Origin: Plantago ovata
Lineage: Eukaryota > Streptophyta > Magnoliopsida > Lamiales > Plantaginaceae
DNA length: 64,000 bases
Direction of reading: 5' to 3'
Assembly: GCA_028274465.1 (NCBI GenBank)
Contig: CM051458.1
Coordinates: forward strand, 36,308,744-36,372,743
Shown here: positions 33,847 to 45,323 of the stretch, in pieces
How positions within the stretch are numbered: position 1 is the stretch's first letter
How the letters are laid out: each line of letters begins with the position of its first letter
Notes under the pieces: model-generated
Told to the model about the DNA's origin: nothing
Databases searched by the model: none
What the model saw: the letters and a program-made list of their open reading frames with translations, nothing else
Program-made: the position numbers and the translations under genes

Positions 33847-36602
33847 GCTCAAAAGGAGACCACTGAAGTGGTAATCATCACTGAAGATCAACAAGTAAGT
33901 TCTGAGGAACTGTACTTGAACTTCAAAAGAACGACTTTGTCACAAGTTTCTAAGTCCGTCAGCAACTGGCAAAGATATAGGCGAACGGACTTCTCTGATC
34001 TCCATCTTCATCTTTCAAACGAGAAAAAGAGATCTTCTCTACTGAAGCCCGAAACATTTGTTCACTCCATCCTCCCTGAAGAAATGACATATTCTCAGCA
34101 AATGAGCTCGAATCTGATTGCTCAAATCAGAGAGAATATGAAGGCAAAATTCAAGAGTGCCTCTCCAGCTGAACAAGCTGTGATGCTCAAAGGTTCATTT
34201 GTACCTGTGGTGGCTGATCCCCACAAAATCAATGAGGAAGAGGAAGTGACAAGTGTTGCTTTATACAAGCACCTTGAGCTAGTAATTTTGACCGATGATT
34301 CCCACTGATCCAAGTGATGGTGAAGAGAAAGATTCCAAGGACAAGAAAGACAATGATGATGACAATCAAGGTCCAAGTCCTGATGCTGGAGGTTTGAAAT
34401 TAACAGCTGCTGAAAATACTCCACAAGAAAATCAGCAAGCTGAACAACAACAACCTCAGCAAGAACCTCAACCTCCTCCTGCTGCTGCTGAAAATCAAGC
34501 ACCTGTGCAAGGTGCTGATACTGAAGAGGAATATGCCAGAAAAAGGGCTGCCTTGAAAAATGGCAAGAGTCCAATTTCTGATGCCAAGGTTACTGATGAA
34601 AACCTTGATGATGATGATGAACAGGATGAAGATTACCAACGCGCTCTACAGAACAGTCTGTTGATCCATGCAAGGCATACGCAGGATCTAGAAATTGGTC
34701 AACCTTCAGGAGTAAGATCAAAGGAAGTCCCCTCCCTTCCACCTACTACTGGCGAAACTCCAGTCATTGAGTCTCAAACGTTGCCTTCAGCAACTACTCA
34801 ATTAAAACTAACTACTGGCGAAACTCCAGTAATTGAATCTCAAACTCAATTAAAACTAACTATTGGTGAAACTCCACTTGTTGAGTCTCAAGTGTTGCCA
34901 TCAGCAACCACTCAACAAAAAGGAAGTGAAGCTGCTGACTTAGGTTCCAAGGTTGCTGACCTTGATGAATCTGAGGATGACGACTACCTATCAGCAAATG
35001 AGGATGAACAATCCAAAAGAGACCCAAAAGTGGTTCAAATCCCTCCTCCTGATTACATAAATGATTTAGACGATGGTCTAAGAGGAGAATTGCTGATAAA
35101 GGATGATCAATTTGCTTCAGAACTGAAAGTTCATTCCTTGACACCACAACTAGTGCCTTTCCCAAGAATTGAGGAGTTTACTCCTAGAATTTTGGCACTG
35201 AAGAAAGTCCATGATGCTTGCAAAGCTGAAGATGAGGCATTGCTTGCTGAGAGCACACTTGACTTTGGAAAAATATTGGCTACAGTGCTGAGACGCACTA
35301 CTACTTTGAAAATAGCTCAGAAAGACATCAGTCTTTATCACAAGAGCTATGAAGAAGATGTAAGTCAAGCCCTCAAGCTAGCAAAGACCGCTCTCGTGAA
35401 GGCTCATACTTTCATGGATGAGAAGGCCGCAACAGAGAAACGACATGAAGAGAACATGATGAGCATTCAAAAATAGTTGTCAAAAATGACTTCTGATCAG
35501 CAACAAATCATCATGAAGTATAACAGCTTAAGCACTCTTGCTGAAAATTGCAATTGAAAGTACCAGAAAAAGAAACCAAACCCCTCCTGCTGTTGATGAG
35601 CCACTGCCCTTAGAACCTCTTGCTCAAAGAGAGCAAAGTTCAAAAAGGCAAGTAGAATCTGAGTTGAATTCAGCAAGTACCAAAAAGAGAAAAACCGCTG
35701 CTGAAACTCAAGATTTTTGCCATACTGAAAGTCATCACAATCTGAATGAAGATGATGAAGATGATGACAATCAGACAATAGCTCAATCCATAAGAGCTAG
35801 ACCCTTAACAGCCTTGACTCCGTCTGGCCACTCAAAGCATTTCTCGTCTGACTCTTTAGCAAGAGATCAAGACAATGCTAAATCAAGAAGAAGAAGACAA
35901 AGACAGGAAGAAAAAAGGCTGGCCAGCATTGCTATTGGCTCCGGCATGGAATACACAAAGACCAGTAATGATGAAACAACTCAGAATGTAATCAGAAACA
36001 TTCATGGTTGTTGGATCTTAAAGCTGGAAGACTTGCTGGTAAATGAGTTCTTTCCTACAACCATATTGAATCAAATGTTCAAATGGATTGAACTCAAAGT
36101 CCAAAGGAAACAAAGGGAAGAATCCCTCCCAAGAAATATTGTTGGGAAATGGTTGAATCTTGAGGTCTCAGTAAGAAGAATTGCCATTGGTAAGACTTAT
36201 AGACAAGAACCAAATCTGATAAAACCACCTGGCATCGCTTACTACTCTGACCCAGTAACCAAGAAAACAAAGAAGAGACTTGGATTGATTCCTTATGAGT
36301 ACTTCTATCTCACTGCTAGGGATCAAGAAGAAGATCTTCTCGGGCTAAGAAAGATTTATCCGAAAAGCATTTCAGATACACAGCTTCTCCATGCCAGCAA
36401 TTGGGGCATGCATTTGTGGGTAACTAATTACATGGAAATGAATGCTGAAAAGCATCATCATACTGCCTGCAAAAACGCAAGAATTCTTCAACTGCAAGTC
36501 CGTAGGCTTCTGGAAAACTATGAAAAGGACTGTGTTGAATTTACTGCACTTGCTGAGAAGAGTGTAAGAGAGATTTTGAGAAAATCTTCTGAAAGAGCTT
36601 AA

Positions 36603-36867
36603 TTCCCTGTAATAGTTCTTGTTAAAGTTTTTGTTTGCTGATTCTGTTTAAGTTATCTCTGCTATTTCATGTAAAATTCTGAAAGATAACTATCAGCAAT
36701 GAAACTTTTGACTCTTATTGGTTTTTGATTATGCAATTTACTTATGCTTACTGTTTAATCATTCAAGTATGCTTGCATTAATCATCTGATTTATTCAACA
36801 TCAGAAACCTCTAAAAGGGTAACAATTAATTTAGCCATGGATTGCTAACATCAAAAAGGGGGAAATT
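36603..36867 (+). other. 3' region and polypurine tract of Copia-1
   Basis: T-rich non-coding sequence that ends with AAAAAGGGGGAAA (36,853-36,865) directly before the LTR. Confidence 0.8.
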
Positions 36868-38493
36868 TGTTAGGAAACTTGTAATTTTGATGAGCAATTA
36901 ACCATGCTAAATTAAGGAAAGTCCAGTAACTAGTACTCTTAAGATCCATAGGAATTTAGAATTTTAAGGACATTGTAAAAGAGGAACGTTTGCTGAAGAC
37001 TTAGATTAGGTGCTAGATAGGTTGGTTGTAAAGCTTATGATGTATCTTGTTTTCTGAAAAGAAAATAACCAATTGAAGCATTTGCTGATGATGTACTTTG
37101 TTTTTACAAACAAACTATTGAAGCATTTAGAACAGCTCAGAATCTTGAAGATTTTGAAGATCTGAAGACTTGAAGATTTCGAAGAATTGAAGACTTGAAG
37201 AATTCGAAGATCTGAAGACTAGAAGATTTCTGAAAACTGGTATCTATAAAGGCACATGTTGCTCTGAAAGTGGAAACTTCAGCAGCAACATTGCATAAGT
37301 GAAAATATGAAGACAGAGTAGGTTGTGCTTGCTGAAACTGAGACTGACCACTTGCTGATGGAACATATGTGACCTCTTGCTGAAAGTACTTGCATTCGCG
37401 CTCCAATGTTACTGTTTGAATTCTGTTCAAATAAGCATTAAATGCAAAGCATACACGCGAAGGACATGAAGACTAGAAGACAAACAAGGACGCTGCTGAA
37501 AGTACAAAAGCAAGATAGTGACATTTTAAGGAACAAAAGCCTTAGGATTTGAAATTCAAACGGCTCCTTACTTGCACTATAAATAGAGGTCATCCGGCGA
37601 AGAGTTGAAGTGTGTCAACAACATGAACAAACTCTCACTTGTGCTTAAACTCACATACCTTCAAATACTCTTACTGCCATTGATCCGTTCCAAGACTAAA
37701 AGCTTGAATAAGCTACTTGTGAAGAAGTAAAGTTTACACTACTAAGAAATTAGTTAACTGTTCTTTCTTTCTTTTGAACAAGAACAAGTCTTGACACCAG
37801 AAACAATCTAACTTGTCTACTGCAAAGTATTCAAAGTTGTGTTTCTTAGATTACTTGTTGTAACTCAATAAGTTATAATTAAGTTATCTCATCCCGAACC
37901 TCTCTAACTGAAAATACACCCTTTCAGGCGTGATATTCAGGGGGGACTTAATCGAGCATAGCTTTGCTGATTAAAAGTACCAAGTTTGGTGGAGAACAAG
38001 GTTGCGTTCTCTAGATTAGGTTGGAAACGAAGCAAGTGTGCTTTGGTTTCTGTTTGAATCGCTCTAGATAGGAGTTGTAAGGAACCTCAATCTTATCATT
38101 AGTAGATTCAGTCCTAGAAAGGACAAAGTGGATTAGTTGAGAGATTACGCCACTCTCAGATACCACTATAAAAGTGTTTGTGTGATTTACTTACTGTATT
38201 TAGTTTTCAGCAAATCATATCTATTTGTACACAGTCACTCACATCACTTGCTGAAACCTTCATTTACTGAAAATGCACTTATTGTATCAAAGACTTCCGC
38301 TCTCTGATTTTAAGTATCAGCAAACCTAGTTACTGAAAAGTAACTTACGCTTGCTGAGAAAGTTAAGTATCAGCAAACTCAATACTGAAAAGTAATAAGC
38401 ACTTGCTGAGAAAGTTTTAAACGACGAAAGTTTGAAAAGACTATTCACCCCCCCCCCCCTCTAGTCTTTTCTTGTTGTTTAAAGGGACCAACA
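36868..38493 (+). repeat. 3' LTR of Copia-1
   Basis: 1,626 bp, matches 22,793-24,414 and ends CCAACA, followed by the duplicated TAGAT. Confidence 0.94.
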
Positions 38494-39760
38494 TAGATTA
38501 ACTAGTTATGACCTTTGACCATGCGTTTCATCTCTATGAATTTGTTTGAGGTTTTTCTCGCTTGGCTTGTCACATTTATATATGCACTTAGTTAAGCTTG
38601 GTAGTCTCGACATCACTTGGTGGTGTTTTCTCTACTGCGGTTCACGAAGGCCTTTATAATAGGATGATGCATGTTAGGATCTTATGGTTGTTCTCCCGTG
38701 TAATTATGTACCTAAGAGGCAACAAGTCTTCACCTTGCTTTGAGATTGCTAAATGCCTAGGAAGGAGGTAGTGTGAGATTGTGTGATCCTTTGTTTGAAA
38801 CCTATTCTAACGAATAGGTTTGGGGAGGGGGTTATACTGTCATTATGACTTGTTTTCGATTTTGAGTGTTGTGAGTTTGTTTTCCTTTTTCGTAAAGCTT
38901 GTGCTCCAACCCATTCTTTCGAGTAGGTTTGGGGAGGTCGTTTGTGAGTCATTGTAATTTCTTTTCGTTGTGCTACTGCTGGCTGGCTATATACAAAAAA
39001 AAAAAAAAAAGGAAAGGAAAAAAGAGAAAAAAAAAGAGAAAAAAAAGCGAAAAAAAGAAAAGAAAAACATTCCAGAAAAAAGAAAAAATCTGGAAAAGAA
39101 AAAAAAGAAAAAAGAAAAAAAGAAAAGACCCCAAAAAAGCAAAGAAGGGTCCAAAGAAAGCCAAAAAGCAGTTTAGCAAAGTGTTTGTCTCGTTTTTCAA
39201 TTCATGTAATGTTCGTAATCGAGTTGTAAAGTGTGTTTTTGTTTGTTTGAGTGTCATCTGTTCTAGACCACCCTCGTCCTGCCATTCAGGAAGTGGTGAT
39301 AGTTTATGACTTTGCTTGAGAGATGGGTAGAATAGGGGAGTGTGAACTTTTAGGGAATCCTCCTTCGTTTGATGAGAGTCAGTATTGGTTCGACCTCTTT
39401 GAGGGAAAGTCTTAACTTGGTGAACAGTAGTAAGTCCTCAGTTTCATAGACACGGGACAACCATTCGTATTTTAACATGTTTCATTACGGCGTCACTGAC
39501 TAGGTCCAGTTAGAGAATGTTACGAGAGACTATCTTGTTTAACATAGTGCATATGTGAATGTGTATGAGTCAATCGAGGCATTCTTCAACCAATATACAT
39601 GTTATGATTTGTATGGTCATTGTTCATAAGTTTTTGATAGACTCAATAAATTAGTTCATTTCATTTGACATGAGACTCCATTTTGTGTGTTGCATTGGTT
39701 TTTTGCATTAGAGTCTAGCTTAGTTGCTTGAGGACAAGCAAAGGTTCGGTTTGGGGAGTT
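38494..39760 (+). other. 3' internal region of TR-GAG-2 with repeated polypurine-like motifs
   Basis: No coding signal; Lys-rich ORFs at 38,970-39,180 come from an A/G-rich low-complexity run. GGTTTGGGGAGG occurs near 38,818 and 38,927, and the true polypurine tract GGTTTGGGGAGTT at about 39,748-39,760 adjoins the LTR. TTGCTTGAGGACAAGCAA at 39,724-39,741 matches the equivalent site in TR-GAG-1. Confidence 0.7.
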
Positions 39761-40639
39761 TGATGAACGTGTATTTTACACTTTCATTCGAGTCTTTTTC
39801 ACCAATTTAGCTATCTTCTAGGTTAATTTAGCTCATACTTTAGTGCATTTTATTAGAATAGTGTCACGTTTCCCTTTTCTTTGCATTTTTCAGGTTTTAA
39901 GTAGAAAACGTATTTTTATGGGCAATATTGATGAAGAAGTCTTGGTGTTTCGAGGACATTCGTGGTGTATCTAGAAGGTTCTGGATGAGATTTGAGGCCT
40001 AGGAGACGAGTTTCAAAGCTTAAAGGTCACTAGAAGGCAAAATCCGAGTCCGAAAAGGAAACCAAGTCCAAAAACTCGCTAATCACCGACTGGAGGTCCC
40101 GGGCGGTTCGCCCGGTGCCAGGCGGTTCGCCTGGCATCCCGGGCGGTTCGCCCCGTGCTTATCGTAGCCTATATATATGTTTCACCTGTTTAGTCGTTTT
40201 TCAGACCTTTTCACATTATTTTGAGAGACTAATTCTCCAGAGCCTATTCTGGGATTATTAGCATAGAAGACTCTTTTTCTATGATCTATCTAAGCCATCT
40301 ATCTTCGTAGTGTTGAATTGAAAGGAACACATAGGACAATTCATGATCATAGATCTCTATACAAACTTCAAGTACTTCATGCATGATTATTAGTCGTTGC
40401 TTTGAATGATCATACTATCACTAACTTCCATCATATTGATAAGAAAAATCTGTGTTTTGCTTGATTTCTGATTTATAATTTAAGTTAAATTAGATAAAGC
40501 TAGTTATAGTCCTTTGAGATCGACACTCGAGGTTATTTTACTTCTACACTACGTGCCTTGGTTTTCGTTGTAGTTGTAAATTGCCTTTGGCTAAAAACAA
40601 ATTTATTTGATTAATTGAGTCTGACAATCTCGTTCATCA
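39761..40639 (+). repeat. 3' LTR of TR-GAG-2, internally deleted
   Basis: 879 bp. It lacks about 300 bp present in the 5' LTR (junction near 40,282) but keeps both ends, the GC-rich array and the TATA box at 40,170-40,177. Confidence 0.9.
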
Positions 40640-42312
40640 GTAGTCAATGTCATACTCGCTCAATTCGATTGCCCACCTTGCTAGCCTTCCTGAGTTTTCT
40701 GGCTTTCCAAGGACTTGCTTGAGAGGCTGCTTCGTCAGGACCACAACCTTATGAGCTCCGAAGTAAGGCTTCAGTCTCCTTGCAGTGTAGATAAGAGCGA
40801 AGGATAGCCTCTCGATATCCATGTAACGTGTCTCGGATCCAGCAAGTACTTTGCTCAAGTAGTAAATGGGCAAGTGGTCGTTTCCTTGGATTCTTACCAA
40901 GACCGACCTAATGGCTTCCCCTGTTGCTGCTAAGTATAAGTGAAGTACTTCTCCTTCCATGGGTTTTCATAAGAGTGGAGGGAAGAGTAGATACTCTTTG
41001 AGTTTCTCCAAGGCTTCCTCGCACTCTTTTGTCCACTGGAAGTGGTTGCTCTTTTGCAAAACTTCGAAAAATGGAAGGTTCTTCTCGGCGGATCTTGAGA
41101 TAAACCTGCTCAACGCGATGGACTTCCCTACCAATTGTTGTACCTCATTGATGGTTTGGGGTTGAGGAAGATCGAGGATCGCCTTGATCTTTTCAGGGTT
41201 TGCTTCAATTCCTCTTTCCGTTACCATGTAACCGAGGAACTTCCTTCCTTTTGACCCCAAAGGTACATTTCGCCGAATTGAGCTTCATGCCATACTTCCT
41301 CAAGATCGGGAAGCACTTTGTCAGATACCCTACATGTTGCTCCTCGGTCTTACTCTTGACCAGCATGTCATCAACATATACCTCCATCGTTTTTTCCAAT
41401 TCTTCCTTAAACATTTTGTTGACCAACCTTTGGTAGGTCGCTCCTGCGTTTTTGAGACAGAAGGGCATCACGTTGAAGCAGTAAACATTTACGTTCGTGA
41501 AGAAGGCGGTCTTTGGCACATCATCTTTGGCCATCTTGACTTGGTAGTACCCCTGGTATGCATCCATGAAACTCAAGAGGGCATACCCTGTTGTTGAGTC
41601 GACCTGCTGGTCGATCCGGGGTAGAGGGTAGGGATCCTTCGGGCAAAACTTGTTGAGTCTCGTAAAGTTTTTGCACATTCTCCACTTGCCGGGTCCTTTC
41701 TCTACTAGGATTACGTTGCAAACCCAGTCGGAGTACCTTAATTCTTTGATGTGACCTCTGCCTCGATGATGGCATTATCTTCCGCACTGAAGTCTCTTCG
41801 CTTTTCTCGAATATGGGTGTTTGACGGGTCGACGTTCAGACGGTGAATAGCGACTCTTGGATCGATCCCCTTGAGATCCTCGGTACTCCACGCGAATATA
41901 TCATTGTTATCTTTTAAACATTGGATGAGCTTCATTCTTACTTGAGTGGTCATCTCGGTACCAATCTTGGTAACCTTGTCGGCACTTCCTTCGACAATTA
42001 AAATTTCTTCGAGGGTTTCTCTCGCCTCAATCTTGTTTTCCTCAAAGAACTTCTTCTTCTTGGAAGAAGGTGGTACTGGGGGTATAACCTGATACTCCTC
42101 GAGCTCCTTAACAGCTCCTACTAAGGTATCTCTCTCCTTCTTTGAATTGCTTTCCTTCGCCTAAGTGACGAACTCGGCTTGTTCGATTTTTTCTTCACTC
42201 GTCGAACCGTATAAAAACGGTAAGGAGCATGATGAACTAAGGGCTGCTCCTCGAGCGATTGACCCGGATTTGACTCTCCAATGGCAACCTTGGAAGTGAA
42301 TTTTTCCGACAT
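40640..42312 (-). pseudogene. pol: Tat-B pol: RT and first RNase H
   Basis: Minus-strand blocks match Tat-A RT and RNase H. RT at 41,678-41,205 contains YVDDMLVKSK. The first RNase H at 41,260-40,640 is cut by TR-GAG-2 at the codons after SEYDIDY. The upstream linker is broken by shifts near 42,130 and 41,750, the latter with loss of a short block. Coding resumes at 19,676. Confidence 0.88.
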
Positions 42313-42324
42313 ACTGTAGCATTC

Positions 42325-42834
42325 TCATGCTTCTCTTATGTTCCCTTCTTCTTGTCCAATTCCCATTGGAGTGGGGAATTTCAACTTGTTGTGGACCGTA
42401 GATACTACGGCTCGGAATTGAGAGAGGGCAAGCCTTCCCAAGATCGCAAAGTAGTCAAAGGGCATATCTACGACCACGAAGGGGACGTGTTGAGTTACTC
42501 TTCGTGGAGCACTCCCCATTGAGACCGTCAAGTTGATCATTCCAAGGGGCATGATGGGTTGTCCTCCAAATCCTACCAGGGTACTCCTCACTTCTCTAAG
42601 ACCTTCCCTTGGGTTTATATGCATCCTCTTCAAAGTACCCGTGAAGATTAAGTTAGCCGAACATCCGGTGTCGACTAGAATCCTTCCTAAATTGTAAGAT
42701 TGGACATCGAGGGATAACACTAGAGGGACACATGGATCGTAGATGTTTCCTCCTCCGGCGTGCCTTAGAGGAATTTCGCTCTCATCAAAAGAAATCACAT
42801 TGGTTCCTGGTTGCGCAACTTGGGCATACTTCAC
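42325..42834 (-). pseudogene. pol: Tat-B protease region
   Basis: A 169-residue open block with the aspartic protease motif VDTGCSANLIF and the later FDYFAILGR segment. It ends at a stop where Tat-A continues toward RT. Confidence 0.85.
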
Positions 42835-43029
42835 ATCTCTAATCTTGAGATTATCAACTGTGATCTCCCTTTGATTTCGAGTGTCGCCTCCCGCGGGACC
42901 TGCGACGATTGTAAGGGACGGTTCTCATAATTGTTGAAATTATGAATGTCGTCGTAACGAGGATTTCCTTGGGGGTGGTGCTCGATCCCCACTTGTGGTG
43001 GTGGAGGGGGGATGGCTAGAGGTTCTTCC

Positions 43030-44822
43030 TTTCAAATATAGTTGACCAACTGTCCATTGCGAATCATCCTCTCAATCTCGTTCTTGAGATCGACGCACTC
43101 GTCGGAAGTGTGTCCCTTTGCTTTGTGAAATTGACAAAATTTCACAAAACTTTTATTCTTTCGATTCTCTTGGATTGGAGGTGGCCATGAGACGTCTAGC
43201 TTCCTCGAGACTATATAGTTCAAGATGTCGGATCTTGTCCTATTTAAGTATGTGTAGTTGCTATACCTACTTCGAGGAGATCTCCTCGGAGGGGTTCTCT
43301 TGTCTCTAAACTCATTTCTTGGAGAACCTTCCTTGATCAGACCGTGCTTTTGATCCCTCCTTTGCTTTCCAGGATTTTGTTGCCTTGGAAGATATTCCTT
43401 CTCCCTTTCTTTTTCTTTACCTTTCTCCTTGGGAGGGTTGGTTCTCACGGTGACCGTTTTCCAGAACTCTTCCGCTTCAAGGAAATCCTTGCAAACTTTC
43501 GCTAGTTGAGCTTCACTTTCGATACATGATGCTGAGAGCATCTCTTGGAATTTGACATTGGTAGTGTTACCATACAAGTATTCCTTCCTTTCATTGATAG
43601 AGTGGTCCTCAACTTGGAGGGCTGCTTCATGAAAACGATTGATGAAGTCTCTCAAATCTTCATTATTTTTTTGAACAATTTCGGCCAAGTATCTCACTCT
43701 TCTTTTGGTGTTCATGACCTTCTCGAATCTCTTAGAGAACTCTTTGCAGAGCTCTCTATAGGACTTGATCGAGCACTGAGGAAGGCGCGACCACCATTTC
43801 ATGGCTTCTCTTGAAAGATTAGCCGGGAAGAGTAATGCTTTCGTCTTTGAATCATGACCATATGCATCCATTTTGGTACAAAATCTCACCAAGTATTCCT
43901 TTGGGCAACTCGTCCCGTCATAGCTTTCGAAAGTAGGGAAGCCTCTCTCGATTTTTGCTTGATGACTTCTTATCTCGTCGCACAATGAACTTGGATCTTG
44001 GTCTTGCCCTTTTTCTTGCACATCGCCTCTTAAGGTTTCTATCTGAGCTTCGAGTGCGGTCTTCCTCGTTTTGAGTTCTTCCAAAGTGAGCTTCCTCCCC
44101 GTGATTGGGTCGATCCCAATCAAGGGGGTTACCTCTGCTACGGTCCTCAAAGCGTTGTTCTCCGCCACCGCCTCGGGTTGATTCTGAGGAGTTACTTGGT
44201 TGGGCGTGACTTGGTTTGGAAGAGTGGGTGGTGTAGCGACCACCTGAGCTTGGTTTTCTTGAGGAGCTACATTCTGCATTGACGCACGTATCCTCCTATC
44301 GATTAGATCCCTCAAATCATCAGGAGCACCTTGTGGTCCTAATCTAGATTGAACTCTTGAGGGTCCAAGTCTAGATTGGATTGGCCTTGTTTTGGCTATT
44401 GAATGTGCTTCATCTTGAACTAGAGGTGCTCTTGGTTGGGATTGACGAGGTGCGGCAAAATTATCATGAGGTCGCTCCTGTACTTGTGCTTGTTGTACTC
44501 CTCGGGCTTGGAGTTCTGCTTCAACCCTAGCAGCCTCATTTTCTCCTACATACCTTTGTATAGTGAGAAGGAACAAGCCGTATTGAGGTTCGCCCATCCC
44601 AAAGTCTGATGGTCGGACTACTCGTCCGTTAGGAAGGGTGAAGTTCAATGCGGCTGGCTGAGGAGGATTTGCTGCTACATGAGGAGGATGTCCTCTTGGA
44701 GAGACATTGTTTGTAACTCTTGATGCTCCATAAGCACTTCCAGCTGGGAAGCCTTGGGGATGATTCTCTCCCGGTCTTTCTTCTTGGGAGCATGTGATAT
44801 TGGTGAATGCCCCCTCCATCAT
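43030..44822 (-). CDS. gag: Tat-B gag, 596 residues, nearly intact
   Basis: The longest uninterrupted Tat Gag in the window. It has a Pro/Gln-rich N-terminus, Arg/Gln repeats, the Gag core with MKWWSRLP, a charged linker, an Arg-rich segment, and the knuckle CQFHKAKGHTSDEC near its end. It ends at TGA (43,030-43,032) where Tat-A has a sense codon, so the link to protease is lost. The natural N-terminus is missing because the region between LTR and gag is deleted; the ATG at 44,822 is only the first one left. Confidence 0.87.
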
Positions 44823-44889
44823 ATCTTGATTCCTCTCAACATTGTTATTTCTAGGTGCCCTTGAAGCAGCTACCCTTCCTCCCCCTCGG

Positions 44890-45323
44890 CCATTTATAGG
44901 GTTGGGAGGACATTATTGACTTTTCGGTCTTATGGAAGATTCTAGAAGGCGGCCCCCCCTAAGGACCGATGAGGGGTGGTCGGCCTGGGTCCTCATGCCT
45001 TCCCTATGTCCCATAGTCCGATTAGTGCTCTGCCTGTTCTCTTCAGGAGGATGGTACCTTGATGTAAGGTCCTCCTCGATCCTACCATGTATGGTGGTCG
45101 AGCCCTAGGTGCTCCTCGCGCCACACATCCGTCTTGTCCTTGTAGTGAGCTCATCTTGAGGGTCGGCCTCACAGTGATGGTCGGAACGTATGTTGGTCGA
45201 GCCACACTTAAGTGACATATTTAGGTTTGGTCCCGCCCTTAGAGGGACGGCCCTTGAAGCCTCGTCGCGCTCTTAGACCGCTCCAGTTCGTACATGCGGA
45301 CTGGACATAATTTAACACCAACA
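44890..45323 (-). repeat. Tat-B 5' LTR, 3' half deleted
   Basis: Starting at 45,323 the minus strand reads TGTTGGTGTTAAAT and follows the Tat-A LTR for about 430 bp. It then jumps directly into the gag leader. About 0.6 kb, with the LTR end, the primer-binding site and the gag start, is missing. Confidence 0.85.

Larger units (their letters stand above)
31442..36602 (+). pseudogene. Copia-1 extra gene after pol, with three mini-introns
   Basis: One long gene read in pieces: ATG at 31,442, a shift near 31,625, an open block to TAG 33,391-33,393, then in the same frame to 33,477. Three GT-AG introns follow (33,478-33,552, 33,622-33,693, 33,772-33,846). The frame then shifts at about 34,300, hits TAG at 35,474-35,476, and continues to 36,602. 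The N-terminal part has a Ser/Lys-rich start and a globular segment (about 31,640-32,310). The middle is low-complexity with VAE repeats and Glu/Gln. The C-terminal third is charged with coiled-coil character. I see no clear signal peptide or membrane span. It sits where SIRE elements carry an envelope-like ORF, but function is unknown. Confidence 0.75.
22793..38493 (+). mobile_element. Copia-1: full-length SIRE-like Ty1/copia element, 15.7 kb
   Basis: LTRs of 1,622 and 1,626 bp start TGTTAGG and end CCAACA. The target duplication TAGAT is at 22,788-22,792 and 38,494-38,498. It has an initiator-Met-type primer site, gag, then protease-integrase-RT-RNase H in copia order, a spacer with a MITE, a very long extra gene, and a polypurine tract. 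Long LTRs, coiled-coil Gag and an extra gene after pol fit the SIRE/Maximus lineage, as does the RT sequence around [14 protein letters not shown]. Most reading frames carry a few breaks. Confidence 0.93.
19677..40639 (+). mobile_element. TR-GAG-2: Athila-like gag-only LTR element, split by a copia element
   Basis: LTRs at 19,677-20,872 and 39,761-40,639 start TGATGA and end TTCATCA. The flanks are ATAGT and GTAGT, a 5-bp duplication with one change, and the outer sequences rejoin Tat-B inside its first RNase H. It has a primer-binding site, one broken gag, no pol, and a polypurine tract. Without the nested copia element it is about 5.3 kb. It is the same kind of element as TR-GAG-1 but diverged. 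Confidence 0.88.

Noticed and set aside
38899-39257. Lys-rich plus-strand ORFs and the Phe-rich ORF opposite
   Set aside because: They arise from an A/G-rich low-complexity run in the untranslated part of TR-GAG-2.
1-45323. Endogenous pararetrovirus
   Set aside because: All polymerase regions are accompanied by LTRs, primer sites and integrase in Ty1/copia or Ty3/gypsy order; no movement-protein or pararetroviral coat motif is seen.
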